Shown here: positions 32,023 to 44,333 of the stretch, piece after piece
Position numbering within the stretch: the stretch's first letter is position 1
Layout: each line of letters starts with the position of its first letter
From: Hydrangea macrophylla
Taxonomy: Eukaryota; Streptophyta; Magnoliopsida; Cornales; Hydrangeaceae
Direction of reading: 5' to 3'
NCBI GenBank assembly: GCA_033977485.1
Contig: CM066992.1
Span: 102,126,140 to 102,190,139, forward strand
DNA: 64,000 nucleotides
The notes under the pieces: model-generated
What the model saw: the letters and a program-made list of their open reading frames with translations, nothing else
What the model was told of the DNA's origin: nothing
Databases searched by the model: none
Program-made: the position numbers and the translations under genes

Positions 32023-34431
32023 CCCTTCCTCCCTTAAACAAGATTTCGCCCCCGAAATCTAGACCAACTAGTCATGAAACAACTCCGGGTACTTCATCCT
32101 CATCTCAGCTTCAACTCCCAAGAGGCTTTATTCTCGTCATAGTGATTCCACTGAACCTTTACCAACAGGATGTCCTTATTCCGCAGCTTCTTGATACTCT
32201 GATCTAGAATCTTCACGGGTCTCTTTATAGGAAATGTTTTTTTTCTATTTATTGGACCATTCAAAATTTTGAATGGTCCGATGAAACGCGGGACTAACTT
32301 CACTCTCTTGAGACCAAAACGTACCACTTCTCGGGTCGGTGAATCCTTAAGAAGTACGTGGTCTCCGATACTGAATTCCAAATCCTTTCGGCGTAGATCG
32401 GCATAACTCTTATACCTGCTCTGAGTGGTTCTTATCCTTTCCTTAAGCAAGGAAATTTTCTCATTGATTTCTCTAACCAAATCTGGTCCTAGTAATTTTG
32501 TGTCTCCGACTTCTGCCCAACATAACTGGAACGACATGGTCATCTATACAATGCTTCAAACGGAGCCATCCCGATACTCGTGTGATAACTATTATTATAG
32601 GCAAATTCAACCAAAGGCAAGTGCGTCTCCCAAGATTTTTCAAAATTGATAACACAAGCCCTAAGCATATCCTCTATGATTTGATTAACACGTTCAGTCT
32701 GTCCATCTATTTGAGGGTGAAAAGCAGTACTCATCTTGAGTGAGGTTCCCATGGCCTCTTGCAGACTTTCCTAGAATCCAGAAGTAAAACGTAAGTCGCG
32801 GTCTGACACAATCGACACAGGTGTACCGTTAAGTTGTACAACTTGTTGTATGTACATCCGGCTCATCGTTTCTACCGGGTATGTCATACTGTAAGCAATG
32901 AAGTGAGCCAATTTCGGCAATCGATCCACAATTACCCAAATAACATCGTGATTCTGCTACGATCGAGGCAATCCATTACAAAATCCATGGTTATGTGCTC
33001 CCACTTCCAACCTGGAACAGGTAACGGTTGCAACAATCCCAAGGTTCTTTGATGTTCGACTTTGACTTGTTGACACGTCAAACACTTGGATACCAATTCG
33101 GCCACGTCTTTCTTCATACCTTCCCACCAAAAATTTCTCTTTAAATCCTTGTACATTTTTGTTCCTCTAGGGTTGACTATAAATTTAGACTTATGTGCTT
33201 CTTCCAGAATGTCCTTTCTTAGTTCTCCACAGTCTGGCACACATAATCTGTCCCTACATCTGTACCCTCCATTACTTCCCACTTTTCATTCTATTGGATC
33301 ATTTTCTGACACCTTCACAAACCATGTCTGAAATTTTCCATTTCTTTCTGAGCTTCAATAATGCGGTTAATAAGAATAGGTTGTAGGATAAAACATCCAA
33401 AAAGTTATCCTTATCCTTTCTTAGTACTCTGCACATCGTATTCCGCCAATGTCTTCAATGCTCGCCATTCTCTAACCATTAAGGAGGCGATCGTTCCACG
33501 AGTTTGCCGACTCAAAGCATCAGCAACCACATTAGCTTTAGTAGGGTGGTATTCTAATGTAAAGTCGTAATCTTTTATCAACTCCATCCATCTGCATTGC
33601 CTCATGTTCAACTCTTTCTGTGTGAACAAATATTTCAGACTTTTGTGATCGGAGAACAAATCAAACTTCTCACCGTAGAGATAATGTCTCCAAATCTTGA
33701 GTGCAAAAACCACTGCCGCCAATTCCAAATCATGAGTGAGGTAGTTCAACTCGTTCAGCTTCAACTGTCTAGATCCATAAGCAATAACTCTACCATCTTG
33801 CATAAAAGCACACCTCAACCCTTGATATGACGCGTCACTAAAGATAGTGAACTTCTCATCAGGCTTGGGTATAGCTAGTACCGGTACGGTGGTGAGTCTC
33901 TCCTTCAATTCTAGGAAGGTGTGCTCGTGCTTCTCTGTCCAGTCAAACTTATGAGCTTTCTTAGTCAGTCTCGTCAATGGTGCAGCTATTTTTGAGAATC
34001 CCTCGATAAATCTCCGGTAATAACCTGTGAGTCTAAGGAAACTCCTAACTTCTGTAGGGTTGCTCGGTCTAACCCAGTTTGACACAACATCTGTCTTATA
34101 TGAATCCACAGAAATCCCTTGAGATGACACCTTGTGTCCCAAAAATTTTACTTCTTGTAACCATAACTCACACTTATTGAACTTGGCATACAAGTGGTGA
34201 TCCTTAAGTGTCTACATCGTAATTCATAGGTGTTGTTCGTGTTCTTCTGCTGACTTAGAATAGATCAAAATATCATCTATGAAGACAATGACAAGTTGAT
34301 CCAAATAAGGCTTGAACACTCTATTCATCAGATCCGTAATCAAACGGCATCACCAATAACTCATAATGACCATATCGGGTTCTGAACGCAGTCTTAGGTA
34401 TATCTTCCTTTCGTACCCTCAACTGATGATA

Positions 34432-35742
34432 TGAAAAGTGTACTTCTATTTATGCTTTACTTTTCTAAGGATTTGTAGTGTGGAAGTAAAGGTCGAACCC
34501 ACAGAGATTGATTAACTACAACTCTTTTAATTTTAAAACCTAAATTTAGCTAATTAAGAAAGCGGATTTGATTTTAATTTAAATTAAACTAAGAACATAA
34601 AAATAAATCTAAATTATGAAAGCACTTAAAATAGATGTTTTTAATGATATTTAAAGTGAACCTAGGATTGCAAATCCACCACTAGCTTCATAATAAAGGT
34701 ATTTATGAATTACTTTAGCCTATTAAGTTGGATGATAATGGGGAATTGTAGCTACAAGCCCAATTCCTCCGTCAAGAAAATAACTATGGTTCAAGCACCA
34801 ACATAATCCATCTTCGGTTAGCACGAATTACCCCACACTAAACTAGGGTTGTGGTATAATCCGTCTAATCTAGGCATGGACTATTCTGATACTTGATAGC
34901 ACAATTCAATTTAAGCACCATTACATGTAAATAATCTAAACAAGCACATCAAGCATAGATCATTGAGCACACTACAGTCAAAATAGATCTAAGACAAGAA
35001 TAAACTTTGAAAGTAATGATTTTAATCAATAAAAGCACGATTTATTTATAAAAATCCTCGGAACATGTAATCATCATCCATACATAATAAAACTAAAATA
35101 AAAACATAAATAAAACCCTATTACTTGGCTAGGGTTTCATTGAAACCCTAAATCTAGAGTCTAGTTGTCCATAGAAGTGGTAGATGGCAAGTAGTTGATG
35201 GAGGAGGCCATGGAAATCCTTGGACTTCTTCTTCTTCTCCTTGTTTTCCCCTCTTCAATGGCTGAAAGTATGGTTGTATATTGTGTGTATAATAATTTCC
35301 CAACCCTTTTATTGAAATAAAATAGGGTATATATAGATTTACAACAAGTTTTTGGAAGCTTTTCTAACCCGAAACGCACTAAAACAGCTGTATTTAGCTT
35401 TCCAGACGTAATTAGGCAGTTTTGTTCGCGTAGGAATCATCAGTATAGCAGAATACGCAACTTTGATTTTTGTACGGATCGCGCGAGCGCGATATTGGGA
35501 CCTCGCGCGCGCGGGTCGCTCGAGCAAGTTCTGGGATTTTCGCGCGAGCGGGTCGCGCGCGCGATGTGGTTTTGTCATCTTCTTTTGCTCTGCTTTTTCA
35601 CCCCATTTAACTTGGTTAACTTGATTTCTTCCAAAACCTGTCAGAAAATAGAAAACGAAGTAAAAATATACAAAAACAGGATAAAAAGATACTAACAAAC
35701 GTATGTTAAGGCGTATAATTAGGCTCTGTTCTCTCCCGATCA
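34432..35742 (-). mobile_element. Solo-LTR-like insert in the RT of element 2
   Basis: 1.31 kb of unrelated DNA interrupts RT codons that are contiguous in element 1 (CTGATGATATCCC). Read on minus it starts TGATCGGGAGAGAACAGAGCC and ends GTACACTTTTCA, consistent with TG...CA LTR ends, and a TATA-like CTATATATACCC lies near 35330. The host sequence overlaps by only about 4 bp (ATAT), so the target duplication is uncertain. It contains its own CGCGCG array (35477-35563) although it does not otherwise resemble the chromovirus LTRs. Confidence 0.65.
35477..35563. repeat. CGCGCG palindrome array in the inserted LTR
   Basis: GATCGCGCGAGCGCGA, CTCGCGCGCGCGGGTCGCTC and TTCGCGCGAGCGGGTCGCGC occur within 90 bp, the same words as in the chromovirus LTR arrays. 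Confidence 0.9.
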
Positions 35743-36689
35743 ATATCCCAACCGTAGGTCTATCTTGGAGAATGTTGTAGCTCCCTGTAGTTGATCAAAT
35801 TAATCGTCGATCCGAGGTAAGGGATACTTATTCTTGATAGTCACGCGGTTCAATTCTCTGTAATTGATACACAGCCGAAGCATTCTGTCATTCTTTTTCA
35901 TGAATAACACTAGTGCTCCCCAAGTCAATGTACTTGGACGTACAAAACCCAGTTTCTCGAGCTCTTGAACTTGTTCCTTCAATTCCAATAGTTCGGTGGG
36001 GGCCATTCAGTAGGGAACCTTAGTGATCGGAGCGGTGCCTAAGCTCAATACAGAACTCTATACTTCTCTCCGGCGTTAAACCAGAAATGTCTTGAAATAC
36101 TTCCTCGAAGTCCTTAACTATAGGTATAGATAATACTATCATCTATATACTGACAACTTTGATGTTAGCTAAGCATCTCGTGAGGAGCATGTCTCCGAAA
36201 GGGTTACATTGGAAATAAAAGGATTGATTCCCATTATCGGAGAATATAATTCTTTTTCTCGCACAATCCAACCTTGCTTGATTCTGAGGAAGCCAATCCA
36301 TTCCTAGGATTATGTCAAACTCCTTCATCGATAGGACAATTAGCCTTGCAGGGATTTCACAATCTCCTAGCCATAGGGGACAATCCTTGCATACATGTCC
36401 TAATTTTACTGTGGCTCCTAATGGTGAGGTAGCCCTCAAATCCTTCTCTAAACGGTGAGGTAGGATGCCCAATCTCCGAATAGAATTAGCAGATATGAAT
36501 GAAAGTGCAACACCCATATCAAATAAAACTTTAACATAGGAGTTAAACAGAGTTAATGTACCTTCTACTACCTTCTGATCAGGCAGAGTTTCTTCATAAT
36601 TGCCTTCTTCATACACAGTCTCATCATATCCAGCGGCATCAGGAATAACAACATTCAAGCAAGTCTGACTCTATTGACCATAAGTCACT

Positions 36690-37649
36690 TATTTAGGAGC
36701 AGTGCAGAATTTACTGATATGACTAGGTTCACCACAGTTATAACATACAATACTTTGCTAAGTATTACGCCTTGGTGCCTTGCAGTCTCGAGCCAGATGA
36801 CCGGGGTTGCCACAGTTAAAGTTTCCCAGCACTACTACCCTCTCCTACTCGGGGTTGAGTCGGATAAGTGATAGCTTGGGTTTTTTTTGCTTCCATCGAA
36901 ATTCCTCTTCTGTCCTTGGGTACGATACATTGGTGGCTTATTCCCCAAATTACCCCTTTGAGGTGGTCGGAATTTGAATTGTTTACGGTTCACCCGAGTG
37001 TCCTCTTCAAAATCAGTGGCTAGACCAACGAGTCCCTCAAAAGAATTATCTAGATGACCGAGAGTTAGGCGGCGAATCTGTGGTGTCAACCCTTGGTTAT
37101 ACTTATGTATCTTCTTCTCTTCCGTATCAACCAGGTAGGGACCAAATCGAGACAACCTTTTGAACTGAATAGTGTACTCTTGTACCAATTTAGCCCCTTG
37201 AGTTAAATCCATAAATTCTTTCTCTCTTCGGTGCCTCTCAGTAGACGGGAAGTACTTCTCTAGGAATCTCCCTTTAAACACAGTCCATTCCCCATAGCAG
37301 CTTTGTTCCCGATAGTGGCTATCACCGAGTCCTACCAATCTGATACGGCATCGGTTAGTTGGAAGGTAGCTAACCTCCTCTTATCCATTTCATTGCACTG
37401 AACCGCCTTGAAAATACGGTCCATTTATCTTAACCATTGTTCAGCTTTCCAGGGCACTACAGTACCCATAAACTGTTCGGGTCTTAGTGCACGGAATCTC
37501 TCCAGGAGCTTCTCCCCAGTTTGACGGTCTTGTCGATTTTTATTCGGATTATTAATTCTCTCAAGGCGTCTGATAAAAGCCTCGAACATCTCTGTGTGGT
37601 TGGCAGCCAAAGGTGTCAGATTCCTATTCCTTCTTGGTCTCCCAGCCAT
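36690..37649 (-). pseudogene. gag: gag of element 2
   Basis: The N-terminus is MAGRPRRNRNLTPLAANH (from 37649), with a stop after EQWLR at about 37425. The retrotransposon Gag core resumes at 37338-36835 (FKGRFLEKYFPSTERHRREK, then FKRLSRFGPYLVD). Two zinc-knuckle regions follow at about 36700-36830, one intact (CYNCGEPSHISKFC) and one missing its first Cys (NFNCGNPGHLARDC). Stops and frame breaks separate the parts. It shows what the deletion removed from element 1. Confidence 0.85.
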
Positions 37650-37949
37650 TCTAAATGCATATCAATGATAAAAGAAAGAGGAACATTAATGAAGTAAAAA
37701 TATAAAGCAGTTTAAGCAATGAAAATATCAAAAGAGTATTTCTACATATAACTTCTCATCAAGTAGATACAAAAAGCAGTATAATCAATTCAATGCCTAC
37801 CCTATCTATATGGGTTAGGACGTACATCGTCCATGCAAGAGTTAATGCCAAAAATGGGGTCATTGCCCTATACTCGGATGCATGTAAATACAGTTTACAA
37901 AAAGAGATAGGGTGTGAGTCAATATAGTCAATATGTACAAAGTTATATC

Positions 37950-38598
37950 TAAATCATCAGTCGTCTCCATAGGCGGCCATCAGTAAATCCAGCGAGTCGA
38001 TCAGGGCGAAATCGCTGAACATAGAATAGACCCAACATATCAAAGTCACTACTCTGGGAAGCTGTTGATGGAACATATCCTGGAGCACTGGCCTTGACTG
38101 ATACCTCCTCAAGCAGAACTAGCTCAAGTGCTAGCTCCTCCTCAAGGTCCGCAGCAAAGTCATCTAGACCGAAATCGTCCTCCTCTTCACCGCCCTTGGC
38201 AATAGGGATAAGCATGATGTCACCGTCATCATCATCCTCATAAACGGGAACAATCGGCTGGAACGATCGATGGGGGCATATCTAGTTGTGCAAGATGAGC
38301 ATTCACCACCAGGACCTCTATGAGGGATATAAAAGGCGTCACTATTAACTAAGCGAACCATCTCCATCAACACTAAATGCTAGACCTCGATAAAATATTG
38401 AATCTCCAAGAGAACACGAGGTAAATCGACTAGTCCTACTACATGAATCTGATGCCATAGCTCTAGCTCTACTGCCGCCGCCGCTCGATGCTCGATGGCG
38501 GCATGATAAAGGGCTGCAGAAGCTGGTACTATTGCACCCTAGGTGATCCAAAGTCCCTTGAACAAATCTGGTACTAAGAACGGCTGAGCTAGATCCAT
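37950..38598 (-). pseudogene. Putative extra ORF upstream of gag in element 2
   Basis: From the ATG at 38596-38598, the sense strand encodes MDLAQPFLVPDLFKGLWIT, then TAG, GAIVPASAALYHAAIEHRAA and VELELWHQIHVVGLVDLPRV, a second TAG, then MVRLVNSDAFYIPHRGPGG. After a frame change an acidic stretch, GGEEEDDFGLDDFAADLEEE, runs to GRLWRRLMI and a stop near 37950. Long protein-like text broken only by point stops suggests a former ORF of about 210 codons. I recognise no domain. Chance coding cannot be excluded; element 1 has no clear counterpart. Confidence 0.4.
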
Positions 38599-38778
38599 AC
38601 CTAACAAAGAAAAGGTACTAACTTATGTCAAGACTAATCTTAACAGAAATAATCTTAGGCGTTTGGGTTCCGGGTTTCTCCTCATGTTGTATCATCAAGT
38701 GTGTAAAAGCTTAAGCTAGCATAATGTGGAATCAGGTCTACGCTGGTAAACCCTAACCTGGTTAAACTGTTCTGAGAT

Positions 38779-38796
38779 AACCTGGCTCTAATACCA
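38779..38796 (-). promoter_or_regulatory. Primer-binding site of element 2 (mutated)
   Basis: TGGTATTAGAGCCAGGTT on minus: the initiator tRNA-Met site with one change from element 1 (C to T). Confidence 0.85.
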
Positions 38797-38804
38797 CTAA
38801 ATCC

Positions 38805-41478
38805 TGTCACGCCCCGACGAAGTATAAATATGGAAAGCATTTAATTTCCTTTATGGACACGTAGGTCGCGACAGTTTGAAGGATCGATTCCATCCCAAAC
38901 ATCGAACAATATAATATTACAAATCAGAGTAGAGCAATCAAGGTTTACGAAATTTTACCAAATTTATAATTATTACAGCACGTGATCACTAAAGGCACAA
39001 TTCGCCTTGAAATAAAATCATATCTATAATCTATTACAGTCATCCTTATTACAAATCCAGTTTATATCATAAAGCCGTAATAATAAATGTCCTATTCCAT
39101 AGTTAACTCAATTCGCATAGTCATAGGGTCCAGTATGATCATAACCTGAAAAGCCTAGACACGAATGTCCAGGACGCATCAACGCCGTCAGCTTTAAGAA
39201 GTTGGTGAGTATTAAAAACATGCAATCGAATGTAAAACATACTCACTTACTATTTTCCATTTCACGGTTCCATTATTTAACAGGTTAACAATAGAGAGAA
39301 TGAGTTTACACTATAAATAATAAGGATAACATTAATAAACTTAAATTCATAACACATGTGAGCGTGTATGGGAACAATGCAACCAATCTCATATTACTGA
39401 CTCTTTTTTCTCGACAACACAACAACCTACTCTCTCACTCCAGTATCTTGAAACACTAAGGTGACCACACTTTAGTACAGGGGTACCAGGGAGTGTCCAG
39501 TTTGGCTTACACTTTAGTACGGGGTACCAGGGAGTGTCCAATGTCTCACACTTTAGCCATACTACGTATGCTAGGGAGAGTCCAGTAGGCAACACTTTAG
39601 CATTATCATGGGTGCCAGGGAATGTCCAAGTCGGTGTCGCATACTTTAGTGCTACCATGTGCACCAAGGAATGTCCAGTTTTGTCACCGTCGCATTTCAA
39701 AGATACTCTAAACTGCGTTCTCAAAACCACCACACTTTGATACACAATTACCAGGGAGTGTCCAATCACAATCTCAACCATTTACTCTTTTTCACACTGA
39801 CCCACACTCACCATGTATGCCAACTGACTCCATATGTATATATGTCATGAAACTTATACAAAAAAATGTAAAGTACCTGAAATGATAACCATGTATATAC
39901 AAGAAGAATCGTATCCATCATCAATCCTTTATAACGAAAACATAACTAACATGATTTTGATTTAGCATATCTCCCAAACAGTACCTTAATAACCCATAAA
40001 ACTTCATCCAAATAGTTCCTTAACAGAAAATAGACAAAAAGCATAAAAGGCCAGGTCGAGCGCGCGGGCCGCTCGCACGGTATGACCATTTTTCGATTTT
40101 CTTTTAAAACATTTCTATTTGCCAGAAAATATACAGGTCGCGCGCGAAGGGTCGTTCGCGCATGCGAGTTTGTGCAGAGACTTCGTCTTCTTCGCTGGAA
40201 ATCCCCTGTTTTCAATTTTAAAGGCCAATTTGACCCATTTCGATTTTCGAAAGCAACCATGCTATATAGTATATAATTTTCTTTATTTTTCCGCAAGAAT
40301 TAAGAATATGTAATCAATTTAACACCAATCGACACGTAGCTCTTGGATTTTACGAAAATCCGAGAGGTGACGAAACTTCAATCCTAATATACTTTTCAAA
40401 AGAGTAAATTAGCCTCTAATACTATAACCATGACTTCTATTTACTGAAATCTTTCATATTTATCTTACAAATCAAATTTTGCTTAAGTTTGAAAATTTTG
40501 CTTCAAGCTTCAACGGATAAACATAACAATGGTGATATATAATTCCAAGCATACAAATAGCAATTGAAGTATGTGTTACATATCAAGTGAGTTAAGAATA
40601 CTTACTAGCTTGAGAGTTTAGTTGAGAAAGAGTGATCAAAAATAGGAAATCCAGATGAAGTTTCAAGCTATGGAAGATTAGAGCTCCTTCTCTCTCTAAA
40701 TTTCTGAAAACTAAACTCTCTGAGCTCTCCTATCTCTCTGAAACTTGTATTGTGCAGATTGTGAGTGTATGGTGTATATAAACACAACTAGCATAGAACT
40801 TGGGGGGCCAAGTTCTGTGTTGGTTACTCAACAAAATAGATTACATACATAAATGCACCTAATATACTTATACGTATATACACCCTTCACAGATTGAAAG
40901 GGTGTTTAGATCAGCCAAATGCAAATGTTTGGGAAACCAAAGCTTAAGGCTCCACAATAATATACACAAATTAAGCATCGGCAAACAAAGCATATGCAAA
41001 TTGTCTAGGAATCACTTGCTGTGTTTGGCAAAACAATTCATGGCACTAAGTTAGTATACACACAAAGTGCACTCCTAAACAAAGCCTAATCAATCATTGC
41101 AAGGCTTAAATGATCATAAAGCATTGATCATGTCTGATTAATGGGGAATCCCAGTCTGTGGGAGTCCAAACGCGACGCGGACAGTCCTGAACATGAACTG
41201 GTATTTTCGTAGCGCGGTGATCAACTCAAAAATACAAAAAAAAATTATTTTGACGTAAGAAATGATTTTCCGATTTTATAAAAATATTGTTTAAGTCAAA
41301 AGTAACTATTTCTACCGTTTTGAAAGCACAGATTTGAAATCCAACACAGGTATCACTAAATTTATAAAATTTGCAGTTTGATCCCACAAGAATTGTTAAA
41401 TAAATGAAAGCAAGCAATACAATTTAAATTAAATATGGAAATTAAAATAAAATTAAATGAAAATACAGGTTGTTACAA
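38805..41478 (-). repeat. 5' LTR of element 2
   Basis: 2,674 bp, with sense ends TGTAACAACCTG ... CGTCGGGGCGTGACA. It has the GGGAGTGTCC minisatellite (about 39450-39765) and a reduced CG array (about 40055-40165). Many substitutions relative to 29384-32022 mark an older insertion. Confidence 0.92.
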
Positions 41479-41559
41479 CCACAACCAAACCAGATCTGGA
41501 TCTGATTTGATTTGATTTTTCAAAATAGATCATCACCATTTAGTTGTTCAAAACACTTA

Positions 41560-42142
41560 GGATATATCCTAAGTCAAATTTGACTTAGGATTTTTGATTT
41601 CTAAGAAAGAAAGTTAGAGAAAGAAAGTCTAAAGTGAGAAGACGAATCATCCACTGTAGTTTTCTTTTTCTTTTTATAACTAATCGATATATACTGATTG
41701 ATATATCTCAGTCCCACGATTTATAGTGAGAAAATGAAGCCATGTCAAATTCTTAAGAGGTTCTCATCATAAGAGAAATTTCTCTTAAGATTTCTAAATG
41801 TCCTCAACTAAAAATACTCTTTGATTTTAATCTCATCAAGATAGCATGGATATCTTTCCTAATCCCCTTTCACAACACATTATGGTTCACCAAGATGCAA
41901 ACTGAGCATTTTGAACGTGGACTAGCCTTCAGCATAAGTGAAAATTCACTTATGATATCCTAAGTCAAATTTGACTTAGGATTTCTGATTTCTGGGAAAG
42001 AAGGTTGGAGAGAGAAAGTCTACAGTGAGAAGACGAATCATCCACTATAATTTTCTTTCTTTCTTTTTTTTATTTATAACTAATCGATATATACTGATTG
42101 ATATATCTCAGTCCCATGGTTTGTAGAGAGAAAATGAAGCTA
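41560..42142. repeat. Direct duplication of about 180 bp
   Basis: Segments 41560-41735 and 41955-42142 match: both start with a palindrome around AAATTT (TCCTAAGTCAAA plus its complement). Both continue with GAGAAGACGAATCATCCACT and end with AACTAATCGATATATACTGA then TATCTCAGTCCCA. They are about 390 bp apart and differ at several bases and in T-tract length. I could not assign them to a transposon. Confidence 0.8.
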
Positions 42143-42556
42143 ATAGAGGAGAGAGAAATGGTGGGGGATATGGTAGTGGAGGCAAGGGGAGGTCGCCGGA
42201 GGTCTGGTGATGCGAGGGGGAGGTCGTTGGAGGTGACAGGGCTGGTAGCCAGAGGTGGCGTGGGTGGTTGTAATGGTGGATAGGGTTAGAGGATGAAGAT
42301 GAGGGTATTTTGGTCTATGGACATTGGGAGGACTTATCCCCAATGTCTATTTTAAGTTGTCCTTAATCTCAATAAAGCTCATCTTAATGACCTTTTCATC
42401 AATTTTCCCTAATTTTTATTGGGTATTATCAAAATCAATAAATAAGTTTGATTAGTATCAACCACATGTTTGTAGGGGTTCATGGCATTGTTATCACCTT
42501 ATGCTTAGGAGTCTTGCTGTGATAAGACATAATTTGCAAGATTGCTATATTAATAA

Positions 42557-43012
42557 TGTTGGATGTTAGCCTATTAGATATGCAAGCTTAGTGTGATTGA
42601 CATCAAATTCTTTGCCATAAATACCAGCTGTGTATGCGTATATACGTGTATGATATACACATATATGGGTAGAGTGAGCGAGTGTTGAGAGAGGGTGTCC
42701 CTTTGGTGCACAGGGACATTAATCATTGGATATTCTGTGAGGGTTGTTCACAGTGTTAAGGATGTGAGGTAAAGAGATTTTTTTTTTATCTCTGTGATTT
42801 CTCTGTGTAGACATCGATTATTTCAGGTTCTTCTTATATTATGAATGGCCGTACAAGGGACTTTTGATCTGTGTTATGTAATTTAATTCAGTTGTATCTT
42901 GTACCAGTTATTCTCTCATAATGAAAGAACGGATCTCTCGGGTATGGATGTAGGCAATGTTTGGTCGAACCACGTACAAATCTGTGTGTATTTTTCATTG
43001 GTGTGTCTGTTA
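42557..43012 (+). mobile_element. Candidate small copia-type solo LTR
   Basis: It starts TGTTGGATGTTAGCC, contains a TATA-like CATAAATACC near 42622 and ends with a polyadenylation-like CTCATAATGAAAG zone. AATAA lies directly on both sides (42552-42556 and 43013-43017). The right end is TGTTA rather than the expected CA, so the boundary is weak. Confidence 0.35.
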
Positions 43013-43458
43013 AATAATGTGTGAGACTGTCTTTTGCATGTGTGTCTAGAGTTTATTTCCAAACTTTGGCTTCAGATGTTTCTGCTATTTTTCCAACTTC
43101 CGTTGAGTGGGGAATGGTATTTTTTTTCCAATAAAGTTTAGAAAGTAGTTAAAAAAATATGGGTTAATTAGTGTTAAGTCGCCCGTTAGAAAAAGTAATT
43201 GGTTAAGTGATAAAAAAAATTGAACTTTTTTTTTTTTATTTTTTGTGAAAAATCCCTCAATCAATGGCGTAGAATTTCCAAAAAAAAAAAAAATCGCTTG
43301 TAATTCAGCCCAGCATTTAAGCCCTGACACTCCTTTAGCCCAGTCCAATGTTTTTTGCCCCAATCCAGTGACAAATAAAAACTAATACTAGAGATGATGA
43401 GTTCCCAATTATTAGGTTACAAAAAACTGATACTAGAGATGATGGCAACTCATAAAAC

Positions 43459-43478
43459 TCTCTCTCTCTCTCTCTCTC
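43459..43478. repeat. (CT)n microsatellite
   Basis: Ten CT repeats between two near-copies of the phrase ACTAGAGATGATG / CCAATTATTAGGT. Confidence 0.85.
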
Positions 43479-43827
43479 AATTATTAGGTTCCCAATTATT
43501 AGGTGAGAAATGATGAGTTCAGGTTGTTTTATTATTGTTCTATGTGATGATCAATGCTTAACATTAATTAGGTTTCATAATTTTGGTCAATTGGTGATGG
43601 GTAAATAGATTACTTAAGTGTGTGTTTGATAAATCAATTCTAGCTATAAATTTGTATAAATAAAAAAAAGGGCAGTTAGAGATATATGTCAACTAAAAAT
43701 TTAATAAAAAGTACCTTCAATATCTGCATTTAATCAAAAGTCCCTGATCTTTGTCAAAAGGACAAAACTGACATACACCCAAACCTTTCCCACATTTTCC
43801 TCACTCTTGCCAATTTTCACGTGCCAT

Positions 43828-44333
43828 ACTTTTCCAGCCACTCATACGGTATGAGCATTGTACCGTATGATATTCTAAATTCAAAAAATATTTGCCACTT
43901 TAAATCTCTATAACTTTTGACATACAAGTCTATTTTTCTCAAATTCTATACCGTTGAAATCGTGTCGACGAGAGTTACAAAACTAGTACCATTGTTGATA
44001 TGTTTTGAGGGGAAAAAAAAAAAAAAAAAAAAACTAAATCTTATAGCCTTGTGTAACTGAGTGATAATTGTTTTGTGAAATTTCACAAAAGTAGTTTTGT
44101 GAAATTTCACAAAATAATTTCACAAAACTCTTTTTTTTCAAAATTTCTTTAAATTGAAAAAAAAAAATTGCTCAAAACATATCAACAATGGTACTAGTTT
44201 TGTAGCTCTCGTCGACACGATTCCAATGGTATAAAATTTGTAAAAAAATAGAGTTGTAGATCAAAAGTTATGGAGGGTTAAAGTTTTGAAATATTTTTGG
44301 AAAAGTACCCACTCGCATGGTGTGAGTGGCTAT
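43828..44333. mobile_element. Foldback element with long inverted arms
   Basis: The left arm (about 43838-44010) runs from GCCACTCATACGG to ACTAGTACCATTGTTGATAT. The right arm (about 44166-44332) is its imperfect reverse complement, ending CATGGTGTGAGTGGC. Both arms contain CGTGTCGACGAGAG-type and TATAACTTTTGA-type words. The loop contains poly(A) and two overlapping TTTTGTGAAATTTCACAAAA palindromes. Non-coding. Confidence 0.75.

Larger units (their letters stand above)
32072..36660 (-). pseudogene. pol: Chromovirus pol of element 2, heavily mutated
   Basis: Fragments in order on the minus strand: protease (36658-36143, reading LFDMGVALSFIS where an active retropepsin has D-T/S-G-A), start of RT (36006-35800), then a 1.3-kb foreign insert. 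After that come RT thumb and RNase H (34193-33411, [13 protein letters not shown]), integrase zinc finger (33282-32932, CLTCQQVK), integrase core (32752-32540) and chromodomain end (32543-32100). The part before the chromodomain carries a deletion joining FKIL to the RPVKILDQ region. The several stops and frameshifts leave no enzyme function. Confidence 0.9.
29384..41478 (-). mobile_element. Degenerate Ty3/gypsy chromovirus, element 2
   Basis: A 12,095-bp element in minus orientation with the exact target duplication ACCAC at 29379-29383 and 41479-41483. It is the same family as element 1 (shared termini, primer site, gag and pol) but older: the LTRs differ by many substitutions and a deletion, and gag-pol is full of stops and frameshifts. 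It keeps gag, zinc knuckles and the protease region that element 1 lacks. A separate LTR-like insert splits RT at 34432-35742. Confidence 0.93.
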
